Origin: Clostridiales bacterium FE2011
GTDB lineage: Bacteria; Bacillota; Clostridia; Christensenellales; Aristaeellaceae
Assembly (NCBI GenBank): GCA_017569305.1
Contig: CP069418.1
Coordinates: forward strand, 2,914,001-2,978,000
Length of the DNA: 64,000 nucleotides
Direction of reading: 5' to 3'
The notes under the pieces were generated by a model that was not told the origin of the DNA, did not search any database, and was given only the letters and a program-made list of their open reading frames with translations. This document shows positions 43,799-52,428 of the stretch, in pieces. Position numbers and translations under genes: made by a program. Numbering within the stretch: position 1 is the stretch's first letter; every line of letters begins with the position of its first letter.

Positions 43799-44599
43799 AT
43801 GATTCAGGAGATTAGAATTACGACACTGGAAGACCTGATGCCGCTGCTTTCTGAACAGGATTACAGACCGGAACTGAAACGGAACCGGTCCGGTTTTCTG
43901 TACCGGGGAATGCCGGATTCCGAGTACAAAATGGCGACCAGCCTGAGCCGCTGCTGCAAGGAAAAACAGAAAACGCTGGAACCGGCTATCCTGAACAATT
44001 TTGCCAAATATGCTGTACGGGAGGATCCTACGGTAGCCCGGAACGTCTGGTACCAGATGATTACCGGACAGCACAACGGCCTGCCGACAAGGCTGCTGGA
44101 CTGGACCCATTCCGCACTGGTGGCGCTGCATTTCGCCATGACAGAAGAATGCCTGGAGGAAATGGACGCCCATGACTGCGTGGTATGGCGGATTGACATG
44201 AATGAGCAGATTGAACACCTGCCGGAGAAGTACAGGCTGGCCATCGGGCGGGAACAGACGACGCTGTTCTCCGTGGAGATGCTGACGAAGATTACGGACA
44301 GCCTGTACCAGTATGACGAAGATATGGGAGACCGGTCCATGGTCATTATCGAACCGCCGAGCACGAATGACCGGATCATCATGCAGTATTCCTTCTTCTC
44401 GGTGATCCCGATGGGCATGACAGACATTGAGGCATTCCTGGACGCATATACGCAGCATACGGTCAAATATGTGATTGACCGGCAGTTGCGGTGGCGGGTG
44501 CGGGATATGCTGGACAGCCTGAACATCAGCGAGCGGCTGCTGTATCCCGGACTGGAAGGACTGAGTAAATGGATCGCGCGGCATTATTATGTGAAATGA
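43799..44599 (+). CDS. FRG-domain protein
   Basis: A 266-residue cytosolic protein with an FRG domain, named for its F-x-R-G motif, here LYRGMPDSEYKMATSLSR near residues 34-51. The second conserved block, GLPTRLLDWTHSALVALHFAM, is near 98-118. The rest is variable and helical. The biochemical role is unknown; members occur on prophages and in defence or toxin contexts as well as alone. Here it stands alone behind AAGGAG, between a GH2 operon and a CotH protein. Nothing nearby indicates a toxin-antitoxin partner. Confidence 0.85.
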   Translation: MIQEIRITTLEDLMPLLSEQDYRPELKRNRSGFLYRGMPDSEYKMATSLSRCCKEKQKTLEPAILNNFAKYAVREDPTVARNVWYQMITGQHNGLPTRLLDWTHSALVALHFAMTEECLEEMDAHDCVVWRIDMNEQIEHLPEKYRLAIGREQTTLFSVEMLTKITDSLYQYDEDMGDRSMVIIEPPSTNDRIIMQYSFFSVIPMGMTDIEAFLDAYTQHTVKYVIDRQLRWRVRDMLDSLNISERLLYPGLEGLSKWIARHYYVK

Positions 44600-44610
44600 A
44601 AAGACTAATT

Positions 44611-44638
44611 CACAATTCATAATTCATAATTCATAATG
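44611..44638 (+). repeat. Heptad array, CATAATT type
   Basis: CACAATT, CATAATT, CATAATT, CATAATG. Confidence 0.85.
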
Positions 44639-44674
44639 ATATATTGTTATACCAATACGAAAGGGGTCAGGCAG

Positions 44675-46672
44675 ATGAAGATCAAACAAGGGGTGGGCAT
44701 TGTCATCTGTCTGTTTTTATTTGCAGCTGTTCTGGGATTTGCCAGCGCAGCACGGGCGGATGTGATCATCAATGAGGTGATGGCCTCCAACGGATATTAT
44801 GAGAACGGACATGCCTGGGACTGGGTGGAACTGTATAACGACGGAGACAGCACGGAAAATCTTTCCGGCTGGGGTTTTACAGACAGCAAGAAGGATCTGT
44901 TCAAGTTTACGTTTCCGGAAGGAACAAAAATCAAGGCGGGAGAATACCTGACCCTCTGGTGTACCGGGACGGAAAACAAAACACCCGGCAAGGGGGATAC
45001 CTTCTACGCTGATTTCAAGATTTCTTCCAGCGGGGAGACGCTGAGGCTGACGGATCGGGACGAGGAGGAAGTCCAGAAGCTGAAAATGCCGGAGCAGTAC
45101 GGCAACGTCAGCTACGGACTGCCGTCCGGGGGCGGGGAGTACGGATTCTTTGAAAACCCGACCCGGGGGAAAAAGAATGAAGCGGAAGCTTTTTCCGGGC
45201 GGCTGCAGGAGCCGGAGATTATCACGGCTGCCGGATTCTATGAAGGCGGCGTGACAGTGGAAGTCCGGGGAGAAGACGGGACAGAGCTTTACTACACCAC
45301 GGACGGAGAAACCCCAACGAAAAAGAGCAAACCTTTCCCGGCAGAGGGACTGAAACTGAAAAAAACCACCCCTCTGCGGGTGAAAGCCTTCCGGAAGAAC
45401 GCGGTGTCGTCACCGGTTGCCGGGGCTACCTATTTTATTGATGACGCGCCTAAAACCGCAATTGTATCCCTGATTTCAGACGACAAATACCTGTTCAGCA
45501 AAAAGACGGGTATGCTGGTAAAGGGAACAGGCAGCGTGCCCAATTATTCCAAGGGGTATGAGTATCCGGTCCATATTGAATATTTCAACAGTGACGGAAA
45601 GCAGGAGATCAGCCAGACGGGGACGATGACCTGCTCCGGACACAGCGCACGGATCAACAGCCAGAAGAGTATTGCCCTGTATGCCCGGAAAGCCTGGGGA
45701 GCGGATCAGTTTGCATTCAATCCTTTCCCGACGAGGGACTATGCGGGATACAAGAGCCTGCTCCTGCGGGCGGCCAACAGCGATACCTACGCGACGCGGC
45801 TGCGGGATATTGTCGCCAGCAGCCTGGCGGAGGGACAGGACATCCTGTACCAGGATCATGAGGTGATCCAGGTCTATATCAACGGCCGGTACTGGGGGCA
45901 CTACAACCTGCGGGAAAAGATCAACAAATACTTTGTTGCGGCTTATGAAGGTGTGACAGAGGAAGCGGATATCGACAATATTGATATCCTGGCGCGAACA
46001 GGGACGGACGAATTCCTGCAGAACGGGGATAACAAGGACTGGCTTGAACTGTGTGACTTCTGCAAAAAGAACGACCTGAACAAACCGGAGAACCTGTCCT
46101 GGCTGGAGGAACGGCTGGATATTGACAATATGTTCACCCATGCCGCCTACGAGATTATCCTGGGCAATGTGGACTTTACAAACGTCCGGGTGTACCGGGT
46201 GCCCGGCGGCAAATGGAAATACCTGCTCTTTGACGTGGAGGCCTGCTGGCGGAACCTTGATCCCACACCGATTGAATACTATATCAAACCCCTGAATGCC
46301 AAAATCCAGGGCTTCCGCCATGAACCGCTGAACGCACTGTTCAAGGTGCCGGAAATGAAGGCACGTTTCCTGAACAGAGTAAGCGAACTGCTGGCCGGGG
46401 TGTTCCGCTGGGACAACGTGGAAAAGCATTTTGACGATGTGATCGACGTGCTTAAGCCGATTCTTCCGAGACACATAGAGCGCTGGAAGAATATGAAGAT
46501 GGAAAACTGGAAAAAGAATATTCATGCCACAAAGTACTATGCCAGGGTGAGACCGAAGAAGATCCCGGAGATGCTGAAGAAAGCCATGAAGCTGACGAAC
46601 GCGGAAGTGGAAGAGTATTTCGGTGAGACGCTGAAGCTGCTGGAAGAAACGAATAAGAAGCCGGAAGAGTGA
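44675..46672 (+). CDS. Secreted lamin-tail-domain / CotH-kinase-family protein
   Basis: Extracellular protein of 665 aa. The signal peptide is about 27 residues, cleaved after ARA. A lamin-tail domain follows (about 28-150; IINEVMASNG...DWVELYN, LSGWGFTD). A chitobiase C-terminal-like beta-sandwich follows (about 180-260; TELYYTTDGETPT). Then comes a CotH domain (about 270-600) with SGHSARINSQKSIALYAR, INGRYWGHYNLREKINKYF and KYLLFDVEACW. CotH proteins are atypical protein kinases in spore coats, and in gut bacteria they occur fused to surface modules. The kinase motif region is present, but activity is unproven. Start at 44675 after AAAGGGG. It is probably co-expressed with the esterase downstream. 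Confidence 0.88.
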   Translation: MKIKQGVGIVICLFLFAAVLGFASAARADVIINEVMASNGYYENGHAWDWVELYNDGDSTENLSGWGFTDSKKDLFKFTFPEGTKIKAGEYLTLWCTGTENKTPGKGDTFYADFKISSSGETLRLTDRDEEEVQKLKMPEQYGNVSYGLPSGGGEYGFFENPTRGKKNEAEAFSGRLQEPEIITAAGFYEGGVTVEVRGEDGTELYYTTDGETPTKKSKPFPAEGLKLKKTTPLRVKAFRKNAVSSPVAGATYFIDDAPKTAIVSLISDDKYLFSKKTGMLVKGTGSVPNYSKGYEYPVHIEYFNSDGKQEISQTGTMTCSGHSARINSQKSIALYARKAWGADQFAFNPFPTRDYAGYKSLLLRAANSDTYATRLRDIVASSLAEGQDILYQDHEVIQVYINGRYWGHYNLREKINKYFVAAYEGVTEEADIDNIDILARTGTDEFLQNGDNKDWLELCDFCKKNDLNKPENLSWLEERLDIDNMFTHAAYEIILGNVDFTNVRVYRVPGGKWKYLLFDVEACWRNLDPTPIEYYIKPLNAKIQGFRHEPLNALFKVPEMKARFLNRVSELLAGVFRWDNVEKHFDDVIDVLKPILPRHIERWKNMKMENWKKNIHATKYYARVRPKKIPEMLKKAMKLTNAEVEEYFGETLKLLEETNKKPEE

Positions 46673-46674
46673 TT

Positions 46675-46688
46675 CATAATTCATCATT
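46675..46688 (+). repeat. Heptad pair, CATAATT type
   Basis: CATAATT, CATCATT, then ATGAAAG in register, between the CotH and esterase genes. Confidence 0.6.
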
Positions 46689-46708
46689 ATGAAAGGGCAA
46701 CCTGGACG

Positions 46709-47767
46709 ATGAGTAACAAAATGGAGATAAAGACTTTAGGACATATTGTGGATGACGGGGAAGCACTGTGGTTGCTCTCGTCGGCAGCGGAGATCGGGTT
46801 CCGGGTGACAGACGCTACACAGGTGAAGCTGGTCCTGGGAGCAGATGACACGGTGCTGAATCCGGCTATGGAAACGATACTGCCGCGCTTTGCGGTGAGG
46901 GTGGACGGGGAGAAGGTCCTGGACGCCCGGATGACCGCAAAGGAAAAAACAGTGACGGCTTTTGCCGGAGAAGAAAAGCGGAGCGTGGAGGTCCGGCTGA
47001 TCAAGCTGAGCGAGTGCACCCAGAGCCTGATGTGCCTGAAGCAGATTGAGACGGACGGCAGCATTGAACCGCTGCCGGCAAAACCGCTGAAAATGGAATT
47101 TATCGGTGATTCCATTACCTGCGGATACGGGGTGGAAGGGAAGAGCGAAGCGGAAAACTTCACCACTGCCACGGAAAACGCCGAGAAAGGATATGCCTGC
47201 CTCACAGCGGAAGCCCTGGGAGCAGACGCGGTGATGACCTGCTTTTCCGGCCACGGCATTGTATCCGGCTATACGGGAGATCCTTCTGTCTGCAACGGAT
47301 CGGAGCTGCTTCCTCCCTACTATGAGAAAGAGGGAAGAAACGGATACCGGCTGGCAAACGGAAAGCTTCCGGAGGAAATCAGCCGGGATTTCAGCGCGTT
47401 CCAGCCGGATTACATTGTGATCAACCTGGGAACAAACGACATGAGCTGGTGCGGAACGGACGAGTCGAGAGGCACACAGTACGCGGAAGGATATGTCCGG
47501 CTCCTGAAAGTGGTGCGGAAATATAATCCCCAAGCCAGGATCCTGTGCGCGCTGGGTGTGATGGGCACCCTCCTGAACCCGAAACTGGAACAGGCAGTCG
47601 GACAGTATCGCAGGGAAACCGGGGATGACCGGATCCGCCTGCTGCTGCTGGAAGACCAGAATGCCGCCAGGGATGGCTACGGCTCCGATTACCATCCTAA
47701 CGAAATCACCCAGCGCCTGCTGGCACAGAAAGTGACGGAATCGATCAGACTATGGATGAACGAATGA
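46709..47767 (+). CDS. CE2-like SGNH carbohydrate esterase
   Basis: A 352-residue protein with an N-terminal jelly-roll (about 1-120) and a C-terminal SGNH hydrolase domain, the layout of family CE2 acetylxylan esterases. Catalytic Ser is in EFIGDSITCGYG near 134-145, the Asn block in VINLGTNDMSW near 235, and the Asp/His pair in GSDYHPN near 326-332. It would remove acetyl groups from xylan or glucomannan sugars. No signal peptide is present, so it acts on imported acetylated oligosaccharides in the cytosol. The next gene overlaps it by 4 bp. Confidence 0.87.
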   Translation: MSNKMEIKTLGHIVDDGEALWLLSSAAEIGFRVTDATQVKLVLGADDTVLNPAMETILPRFAVRVDGEKVLDARMTAKEKTVTAFAGEEKRSVEVRLIKLSECTQSLMCLKQIETDGSIEPLPAKPLKMEFIGDSITCGYGVEGKSEAENFTTATENAEKGYACLTAEALGADAVMTCFSGHGIVSGYTGDPSVCNGSELLPPYYEKEGRNGYRLANGKLPEEISRDFSAFQPDYIVINLGTNDMSWCGTDESRGTQYAEGYVRLLKVVRKYNPQARILCALGVMGTLLNPKLEQAVGQYRRETGDDRIRLLLLEDQNAARDGYGSDYHPNEITQRLLAQKVTESIRLWMNE

Positions 47768-48423
47768 AACTGAAATATCCCTGCCTGGTGCTGGATCATG
47801 ACGATACCACGGTGAATTCCACCGCGACGGTTCATTATCCCTGCTTTGTCGAGTACATGGAAAAATACTTTCCGAATGTCCACCTGACGCTGGAGGAATA
47901 CTTCCGGTACAACTTTGACCCGGGCGTGATCGAGCTGTTCACAAACATCTGTGGGATGACCTGGGAGCAGATGATGGATGAGGAAGAATATTGGAAGGAA
48001 TATGTGAAGCATCATATTCCCAAAGCCTATCCCGGCATCCGGGAGATCCTGCTGGAGCAGAAGAGAAGGGGCGGGAAGATCTGCGTAGTGAGCCATTCCT
48101 TCGCAGACTATATCAGGCGGGATTACCGGGAAAACAACCTGCCGGAACCGGATCTGATCTTCGGTTGGGAATGCCCGCCGGAACAGCGTAAGCCGTCCGT
48201 TTATCCGCTGGAACAGATCATGAAAAATTACGGATTGAAACCGGAAGAACTACTGGTTGTGGATGACCTGAAGCCCGGCTATGACATGGCAAAGGCAGCC
48301 GGCGTTCCTTTCGCCGCAGCCGGATGGGCCAACGATATTCCACAGATTGAAACCTTCATGAAAACAAACTGCGGTCTCTATTTCAAAACGGTGGATGAAC
48401 TGCACAGATACCTGTTCGACTGA
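47764..48423 (+). CDS. HAD-family hydrolase
   Basis: A haloacid-dehalogenase phosphatase of about 219 aa. Motif I is LVLDHDDTTVNS (nucleophile Asp, with His in place of the usual hydrophobic residue between the two Asp), motif II CVVSHS, motif III Lys in RKPSVYPL, and motif IV VVDDLKPGYDMAKAAG. The cap between motifs I and II is helical and rich in Tyr/Glu, so this is a class I HAD of the phosphoglycolate-phosphatase-like group. I start at ATG 47764 (ATGA overlap with the esterase stop); an in-frame ATG at 47752 is possible. The substrate is probably a small sugar phosphate. Confidence 0.82.
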   Translation: MKLKYPCLVLDHDDTTVNSTATVHYPCFVEYMEKYFPNVHLTLEEYFRYNFDPGVIELFTNICGMTWEQMMDEEEYWKEYVKHHIPKAYPGIREILLEQKRRGGKICVVSHSFADYIRRDYRENNLPEPDLIFGWECPPEQRKPSVYPLEQIMKNYGLKPEELLVVDDLKPGYDMAKAAGVPFAAAGWANDIPQIETFMKTNCGLYFKTVDELHRYLFD

Positions 48424-48437
48424 TTACTCAGAAAAAG

Positions 48438-48497
48438 GGTATAAGCTTTTTATACCAGGTATAAGCTTTTTATACCTGGTATATGTTTTTTCTACCC
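48438..48497 (+). repeat. Three tandem 20-bp palindromic units
   Basis: Units 48438-48457 and 48458-48477 are identical, each folding as GGTATAA with TTATACC. The third unit, 48478-48497, is decayed. They lie in the 257-bp gap between the HAD gene and a sugar-importer operon; the gap also holds a 7-bp-stem hairpin and promoter at 48541-48577. Confidence 0.85.
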
Positions 48498-48540
48498 GGC
48501 GCGTCGAATGAAAACAAACCAAACCAATAATATTCAACTT

Positions 48541-48564
48541 GCGGTTCGTTGAACCGCATTTTTG
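48541..48564 (+). terminator. Hairpin, terminator or operator
   Basis: 7-bp perfect stem GCGGTTC/GAACCGC (48541-48547 with 48551-48557) plus a T-run. It overlaps the -35 of the next promoter, so it may act as operator instead. Confidence 0.6.
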
Positions 48565-48577
48565 CGTCTGTTATAAT
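48549..48577 (+). promoter_or_regulatory. Promoter of sugar-importer operon
   Basis: TTGAAC (48549-48554), 17-bp spacer, TATAAT (48572-48577). The -35 is inside the preceding hairpin. Confidence 0.72.
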
Positions 48578-48680
48578 TTTACTAAATCAAACGGATGGAT
48601 CAAATTCATACAGAGCGCCTTCAGTGGAGATGATCTATCTTCGTTTAACAGTATCATAATCAACAAGGAGGACAAGTATT

Positions 48681-49799
48681 ATGAAAAAGATCATTGCTCT
48701 CGTACTCGCACTGTCAATGGTGCTCGGCCTCGTCGGCGCCGTTCATGCGGAAGACAAAATCAAGATCGGTATCTCCATCTGGAGTTCCACTGACACCCTG
48801 GGCAGCGAATGCAAGCGCCTGATTGACGCCGCTGCCGACGCGCTGGGCGTTGAAACCCAGTGGGTTGACCAGGCTCACATCTCTGAGCAGGTGACTGCTT
48901 CCGCCGAAACCCTGGCGATGGCTGACTGCGATGGTATCATCATCTGCAACTCCGCCTCCGCTGAAATGGGCTCTGTTATCAAGACCTGCGATGAGAACGA
49001 AGTGTATGTCGCCCAGTTCTTCCGCGTCATCAACGAAGAAGCCAACCCCGATGAATATGCTCAGGCCAAGGCTTCCAAGTACTATGTGGGCGCTGTGCAT
49101 GAATCTGAATTCGACAATGGCAAAACCCTCGTGACCATCCTGGGCAACAAGGGCTGCCGCAAGATCGGCCTGGAAGGCTGGGAACCCGGCGATGCTACGT
49201 TCCTGGGCCGCTGGGAAGGCTACAAGGCCGGCGTTGAAGAGTGGAATGCCGCTCACGCTGATGATCAGATCGAACTGCTTGAGCCGCAGTACGGCCGTAC
49301 CACCACTGACACCGGCCGCCAGACCGCTGAAGCTATCATCGACGCCAATCCCGACATCGACGCTCTGATCGTTGCCGGCGGCGGCGGAGACACCCTGCTG
49401 GGCGCTATCGCCGGTATCGAAGCCAAGGGCCTGACCGGCAAGATCGCTGTGGTTTCCACCGACTTCCTGCCTGACCTGGACGCCAAGCTCGAAAGCGGCG
49501 CGATGGCTGCCGAATCCGGCGGACACTATGCTGACCCCTTCTTCGCCTTCCTGATGGTCTACAATGCCATCAAGGGCAACTATGCCACCAGCGAAGATGG
49601 TTTCTATGACATGGTATTCCCCTACATGTTCGTTGACTCTCCCGAAAGCTACGCCAACTATGCCGCGTACTTCACCGGAGACCAGCTGCCCTACACCGCT
49701 GACGAAATCAAGGCTCTGGCTGAGCTGTCCTACGACGACCTGGCTGCCGCCTGCGCCGGACTGTCTGTTGAAGACGTCGTGGCCCGTCACGCGAAATAA
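48681..49799 (+). CDS. CUT2 sugar ABC importer binding protein
   Basis: Extracellular sugar-binding protein of 372 aa with the periplasmic-binding type I (RbsB/LacI-like) fold. The Sec signal MKKIIALVLALSMVLGLVGAVHA has no lipobox Cys. The mature N-terminus KIKIGISIWSSTDTLGSECKRLID and the segments around GCRKIGLEGWEPGD and DIDALIVAGGGGDTLLGAIAGIEAKG are typical, though the match to named ribose or xylose binders is loose, so the ligand is open. GTCCGGGG-free biased codons suggest high expression. The AAGGAGG site is strong. A hairpin at 49811-49848 separates it from the permease and ATPase genes. Confidence 0.85.
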   Translation: MKKIIALVLALSMVLGLVGAVHAEDKIKIGISIWSSTDTLGSECKRLIDAAADALGVETQWVDQAHISEQVTASAETLAMADCDGIIICNSASAEMGSVIKTCDENEVYVAQFFRVINEEANPDEYAQAKASKYYVGAVHESEFDNGKTLVTILGNKGCRKIGLEGWEPGDATFLGRWEGYKAGVEEWNAAHADDQIELLEPQYGRTTTDTGRQTAEAIIDANPDIDALIVAGGGGDTLLGAIAGIEAKGLTGKIAVVSTDFLPDLDAKLESGAMAAESGGHYADPFFAFLMVYNAIKGNYATSEDGFYDMVFPYMFVDSPESYANYAAYFTGDQLPYTADEIKALAELSYDDLAAACAGLSVEDVVARHAK

Positions 49800-49810
49800 T
49801 CCGATTTGAT

Positions 49811-49848
49811 CCGGGCGGTCACCAGGCGCGGTGACCGTCCCGGTTTTT
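49811..49848 (+). terminator. Intra-operon terminator after binding-protein gene
   Basis: Stem 49811-49823 with 49830-49843 (one bulged base), loop of six, then five Ts. Confidence 0.85.
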
Positions 49849-49952
49849 CATGTTGACCTTTTCATGTTATACTGTACAGAGACCGATAAAAACTTCACAG
49901 GTTCAGATTATCAGGCCGGCTGTTTACGCCGGAGCCAAAGGGAGCGAAGCAC

Positions 49953-50903
49953 ATGCCCACCAAACTGCAGAAGCTGAAGGGAACAAAAGCTTACGGCGTC
50001 ATGATGCTGGCGGCGATGGTTTTGTTTTTCTACGCTGTATTCAAGATCCTGACACCGGATAATTTCGGTTCCCCCGCCAATCTTTACTCTTATCTGCAAT
50101 CGTCCATCATCTATTCAGTCGGCGGCTGCGGCCTGTATTTCATCGTGGTCATGGGCCTGTTTGACTTCGCAGTCGGTTCCAATATCGTACTGTCTTCCAT
50201 TGTGGGCGTGATCCTGTCACAGCACTTCGGCTATATCGGCTTTGTGGTCGGATGCCTGGGATGCGGTACGCTGATCGGCCTGCTGATCGGAACGCTGTAC
50301 AACCAGCTGAATGTGCCTTCCATGATTGTTACGGTGGGTCTGATGCTGATCTTCGAGTGTGTGGCTGTGATTGTGGCCGGCGGCGTAAAGCAGACGCTGG
50401 CGCCGGAACTGCGCTTCTTCAGCGGCGCACCCGGAAACATCATCCTGGCCGGACTGGCCTTCGGACTGATGTATTTCATCCTGAACTATACCAAGATCGG
50501 TACCTATTGCAACGCGATCGGCTCCAATGAGTTCACCGCGAAGAACATGGGTATCAGCGTGAAGAAGTACAAGCTGATCGGCTTTATGCTGCTTCACTTC
50601 TTCGTCGGGATCATGGCAATCCTGACGGTCTCTTACGGCACGACAATGACGGCATTGACCGGCATGAGCACCATGAGCCGTAACTTCCAGCCGCTGATGG
50701 GAACTTTCTTCGGCGTAGCGTTCAAAAAATACGGTATGCCGATTACCGCCATTGTGGTGGGTGAGTTCATCATCGCCATGATTTTCAGCGGCTTTGTGGC
50801 GCTGGGCGCACCGACCACCATCCAGAATGTGGTGACAGGCGCGGCGCTGCTGATTATCGTTGCCCTGACTGCCCGCGGCAGCAGAGGCAGCGTCGTAAAG
50901 TGA
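49953..50903 (+). CDS. CUT2 sugar ABC importer permease 1
   Basis: Permease of 316 aa, BPD_transp_2 family (RbsC-like), about eight to ten membrane segments. The typical [20 protein letters not shown] block is near 70-89 and the [22 protein letters not shown] block near 115-136. The conserved [24 protein letters not shown] segment near 190-213 corresponds to the coupling region. It differs from the second permease of the operon (52429), so the channel is probably a heterodimer. The ATPase start follows within 11 bp. Confidence 0.87.
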   Translation: MPTKLQKLKGTKAYGVMMLAAMVLFFYAVFKILTPDNFGSPANLYSYLQSSIIYSVGGCGLYFIVVMGLFDFAVGSNIVLSSIVGVILSQHFGYIGFVVGCLGCGTLIGLLIGTLYNQLNVPSMIVTVGLMLIFECVAVIVAGGVKQTLAPELRFFSGAPGNIILAGLAFGLMYFILNYTKIGTYCNAIGSNEFTAKNMGISVKKYKLIGFMLLHFFVGIMAILTVSYGTTMTALTGMSTMSRNFQPLMGTFFGVAFKKYGMPITAIVVGEFIIAMIFSGFVALGAPTTIQNVVTGAALLIIVALTARGSRGSVVK

Positions 50904-50914
50904 GGGCAGTGCGT

Positions 50915-52414
50915 ATGGAAAAGAAGACAATTCTCGTTGCCGAGCACATTGATAAGCGCTTCGGTATTACGCATGCCGTGAATGACGTATCCCTGACAGT
51001 GGCCGCAGGCGAGGTCCGGGGTCTGATCGGGGAGAACGGATCCGGCAAGAGCACCTTCTGCCAGATGCTGTGCGGGATCTACTCCATCGGCGGAGGCACC
51101 TTCACGCTGGACGGGAAGGAACTGAATATCCGCAATCAGGTGGATGCCAACAATGCAGGAATTGCGATCATCGTTCAGGAAATGGGCACGCTGTCCGGCC
51201 TGACGGTGGCTGAAAATATCTATCTGGGGCATGAAGAACCTTTCATGCACAAGGGAATCAAAGATACCCGCGCTATGAACCGGGAAGCACAGAAGCTGCT
51301 GGATGAATACGGCTTCGGACGGATCAAGGCGGGTGTGATGATAGACCACTACAACTTTGAAGACCGCAAGCTGGTGGAAATTGTCAAGGCAACCTATATG
51401 AAGCCCAAGATCCTGGTCATTGACGAGACGACGACGGCACTGAGCCAGAACGGCCGTCTGGAACTGTACAAGATTATGGACGCTGTCCGGGCGGACGGCC
51501 GCACAGTCATCTTTATCAGCCATGACCTGGGCGAGGTGCTGGCCCGTACAGACACGGTATCCGTGCTGCGGGACGGCGAGTATATTGATACCGTGGTTTC
51601 CTCGGAAGTCACAGAGGATGACCTGAAGCGCCTGATGGTGGGCCGGGAAATCGGTTCCGCCTATTACCGGACAGACTTCGGACAGCCGGTATCTGACGAG
51701 ACCGTGCTTTCCGTGAGGAATGTGACGGTGAACGGTGAACTGGAAGACGTGTCTTTTGACCTGCATAAGGGAGAGATCCTTGGCTTCGGCGGTTTGTCCG
51801 AATGCGGCATGCACGAGATCGGCAAGGCGGTTTTCGGAGCCTCCTGGAACCGGGAGGGTACGGTGACACTGGCGGATGGAACGGAAATCAACGACATTCC
51901 CACAGCCATTAAAAAGTCCATTGCCTATGCGTCCAAGGACAGGGACAATGAGTCCATTATCCTGAATGAATCCATCCGCAACAACGTGGTCCTGCCTTCC
52001 CTGGAGGACCTGTCCAACCATGGCCTGCTGAATGGACGGAAAATGACGCGCTTCGCGAATGAACAGGCGAAGAACATGCAGACCAAAATGCAGAACGTGA
52101 ACCAGTTTGTTTCCGATCTGTCCGGCGGCAACAAGCAGAAGGTTGTGCTGGCCCGATGGCTGGGCAAAGGCAGCCAGATCCTGGTACTGGATTCCCCGAC
52201 CCGCGGTATTGACGTGAAGGTAAAACAGGCAATATACGCACTGATGGCGGAACTGAAGGAACAGGGAAGATCCATCATCATGATCAGCGAAGAGATTCCG
52301 GAACTGCTGGGTATGTCGGACCGGATCCTCGTCATGAAGGACGGCAGGATCAACGGTGAATTCCAGCGGGATCCGGATCTGAATGAAGAAGCGCTGATTG
52401 CGAAGATGGTGTAA
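50915..52414 (+). CDS. CUT2 sugar ABC importer ATPase with one degenerate site
   Basis: A 499-residue double ATPase of the RbsA/MglA class. NBD1 has a normal Walker A (GENGSGKST) and Walker B with Glu ([11 protein letters not shown]), but its signature is lost ([10 protein letters not shown] instead of an LS-x-x-Q type). NBD2 has a good signature, LSGGNKQK. It lacks a usable Walker A ([11 protein letters not shown]), and its Walker B Glu is replaced by Ser ([10 protein letters not shown]). The lesions all fall on one composite site, leaving one normal site. I start at ATG 50915 with GAGGGC upstream; a GTG at 50900 overlapping the permease stop is possible. Confidence 0.87.
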   Translation: MEKKTILVAEHIDKRFGITHAVNDVSLTVAAGEVRGLIGENGSGKSTFCQMLCGIYSIGGGTFTLDGKELNIRNQVDANNAGIAIIVQEMGTLSGLTVAENIYLGHEEPFMHKGIKDTRAMNREAQKLLDEYGFGRIKAGVMIDHYNFEDRKLVEIVKATYMKPKILVIDETTTALSQNGRLELYKIMDAVRADGRTVIFISHDLGEVLARTDTVSVLRDGEYIDTVVSSEVTEDDLKRLMVGREIGSAYYRTDFGQPVSDETVLSVRNVTVNGELEDVSFDLHKGEILGFGGLSECGMHEIGKAVFGASWNREGTVTLADGTEINDIPTAIKKSIAYASKDRDNESIILNESIRNNVVLPSLEDLSNHGLLNGRKMTRFANEQAKNMQTKMQNVNQFVSDLSGGNKQKVVLARWLGKGSQILVLDSPTRGIDVKVKQAIYALMAELKEQGRSIIMISEEIPELLGMSDRILVMKDGRINGEFQRDPDLNEEALIAKMV

Positions 52415-52428
52415 AGGGGGCGGGAAGA

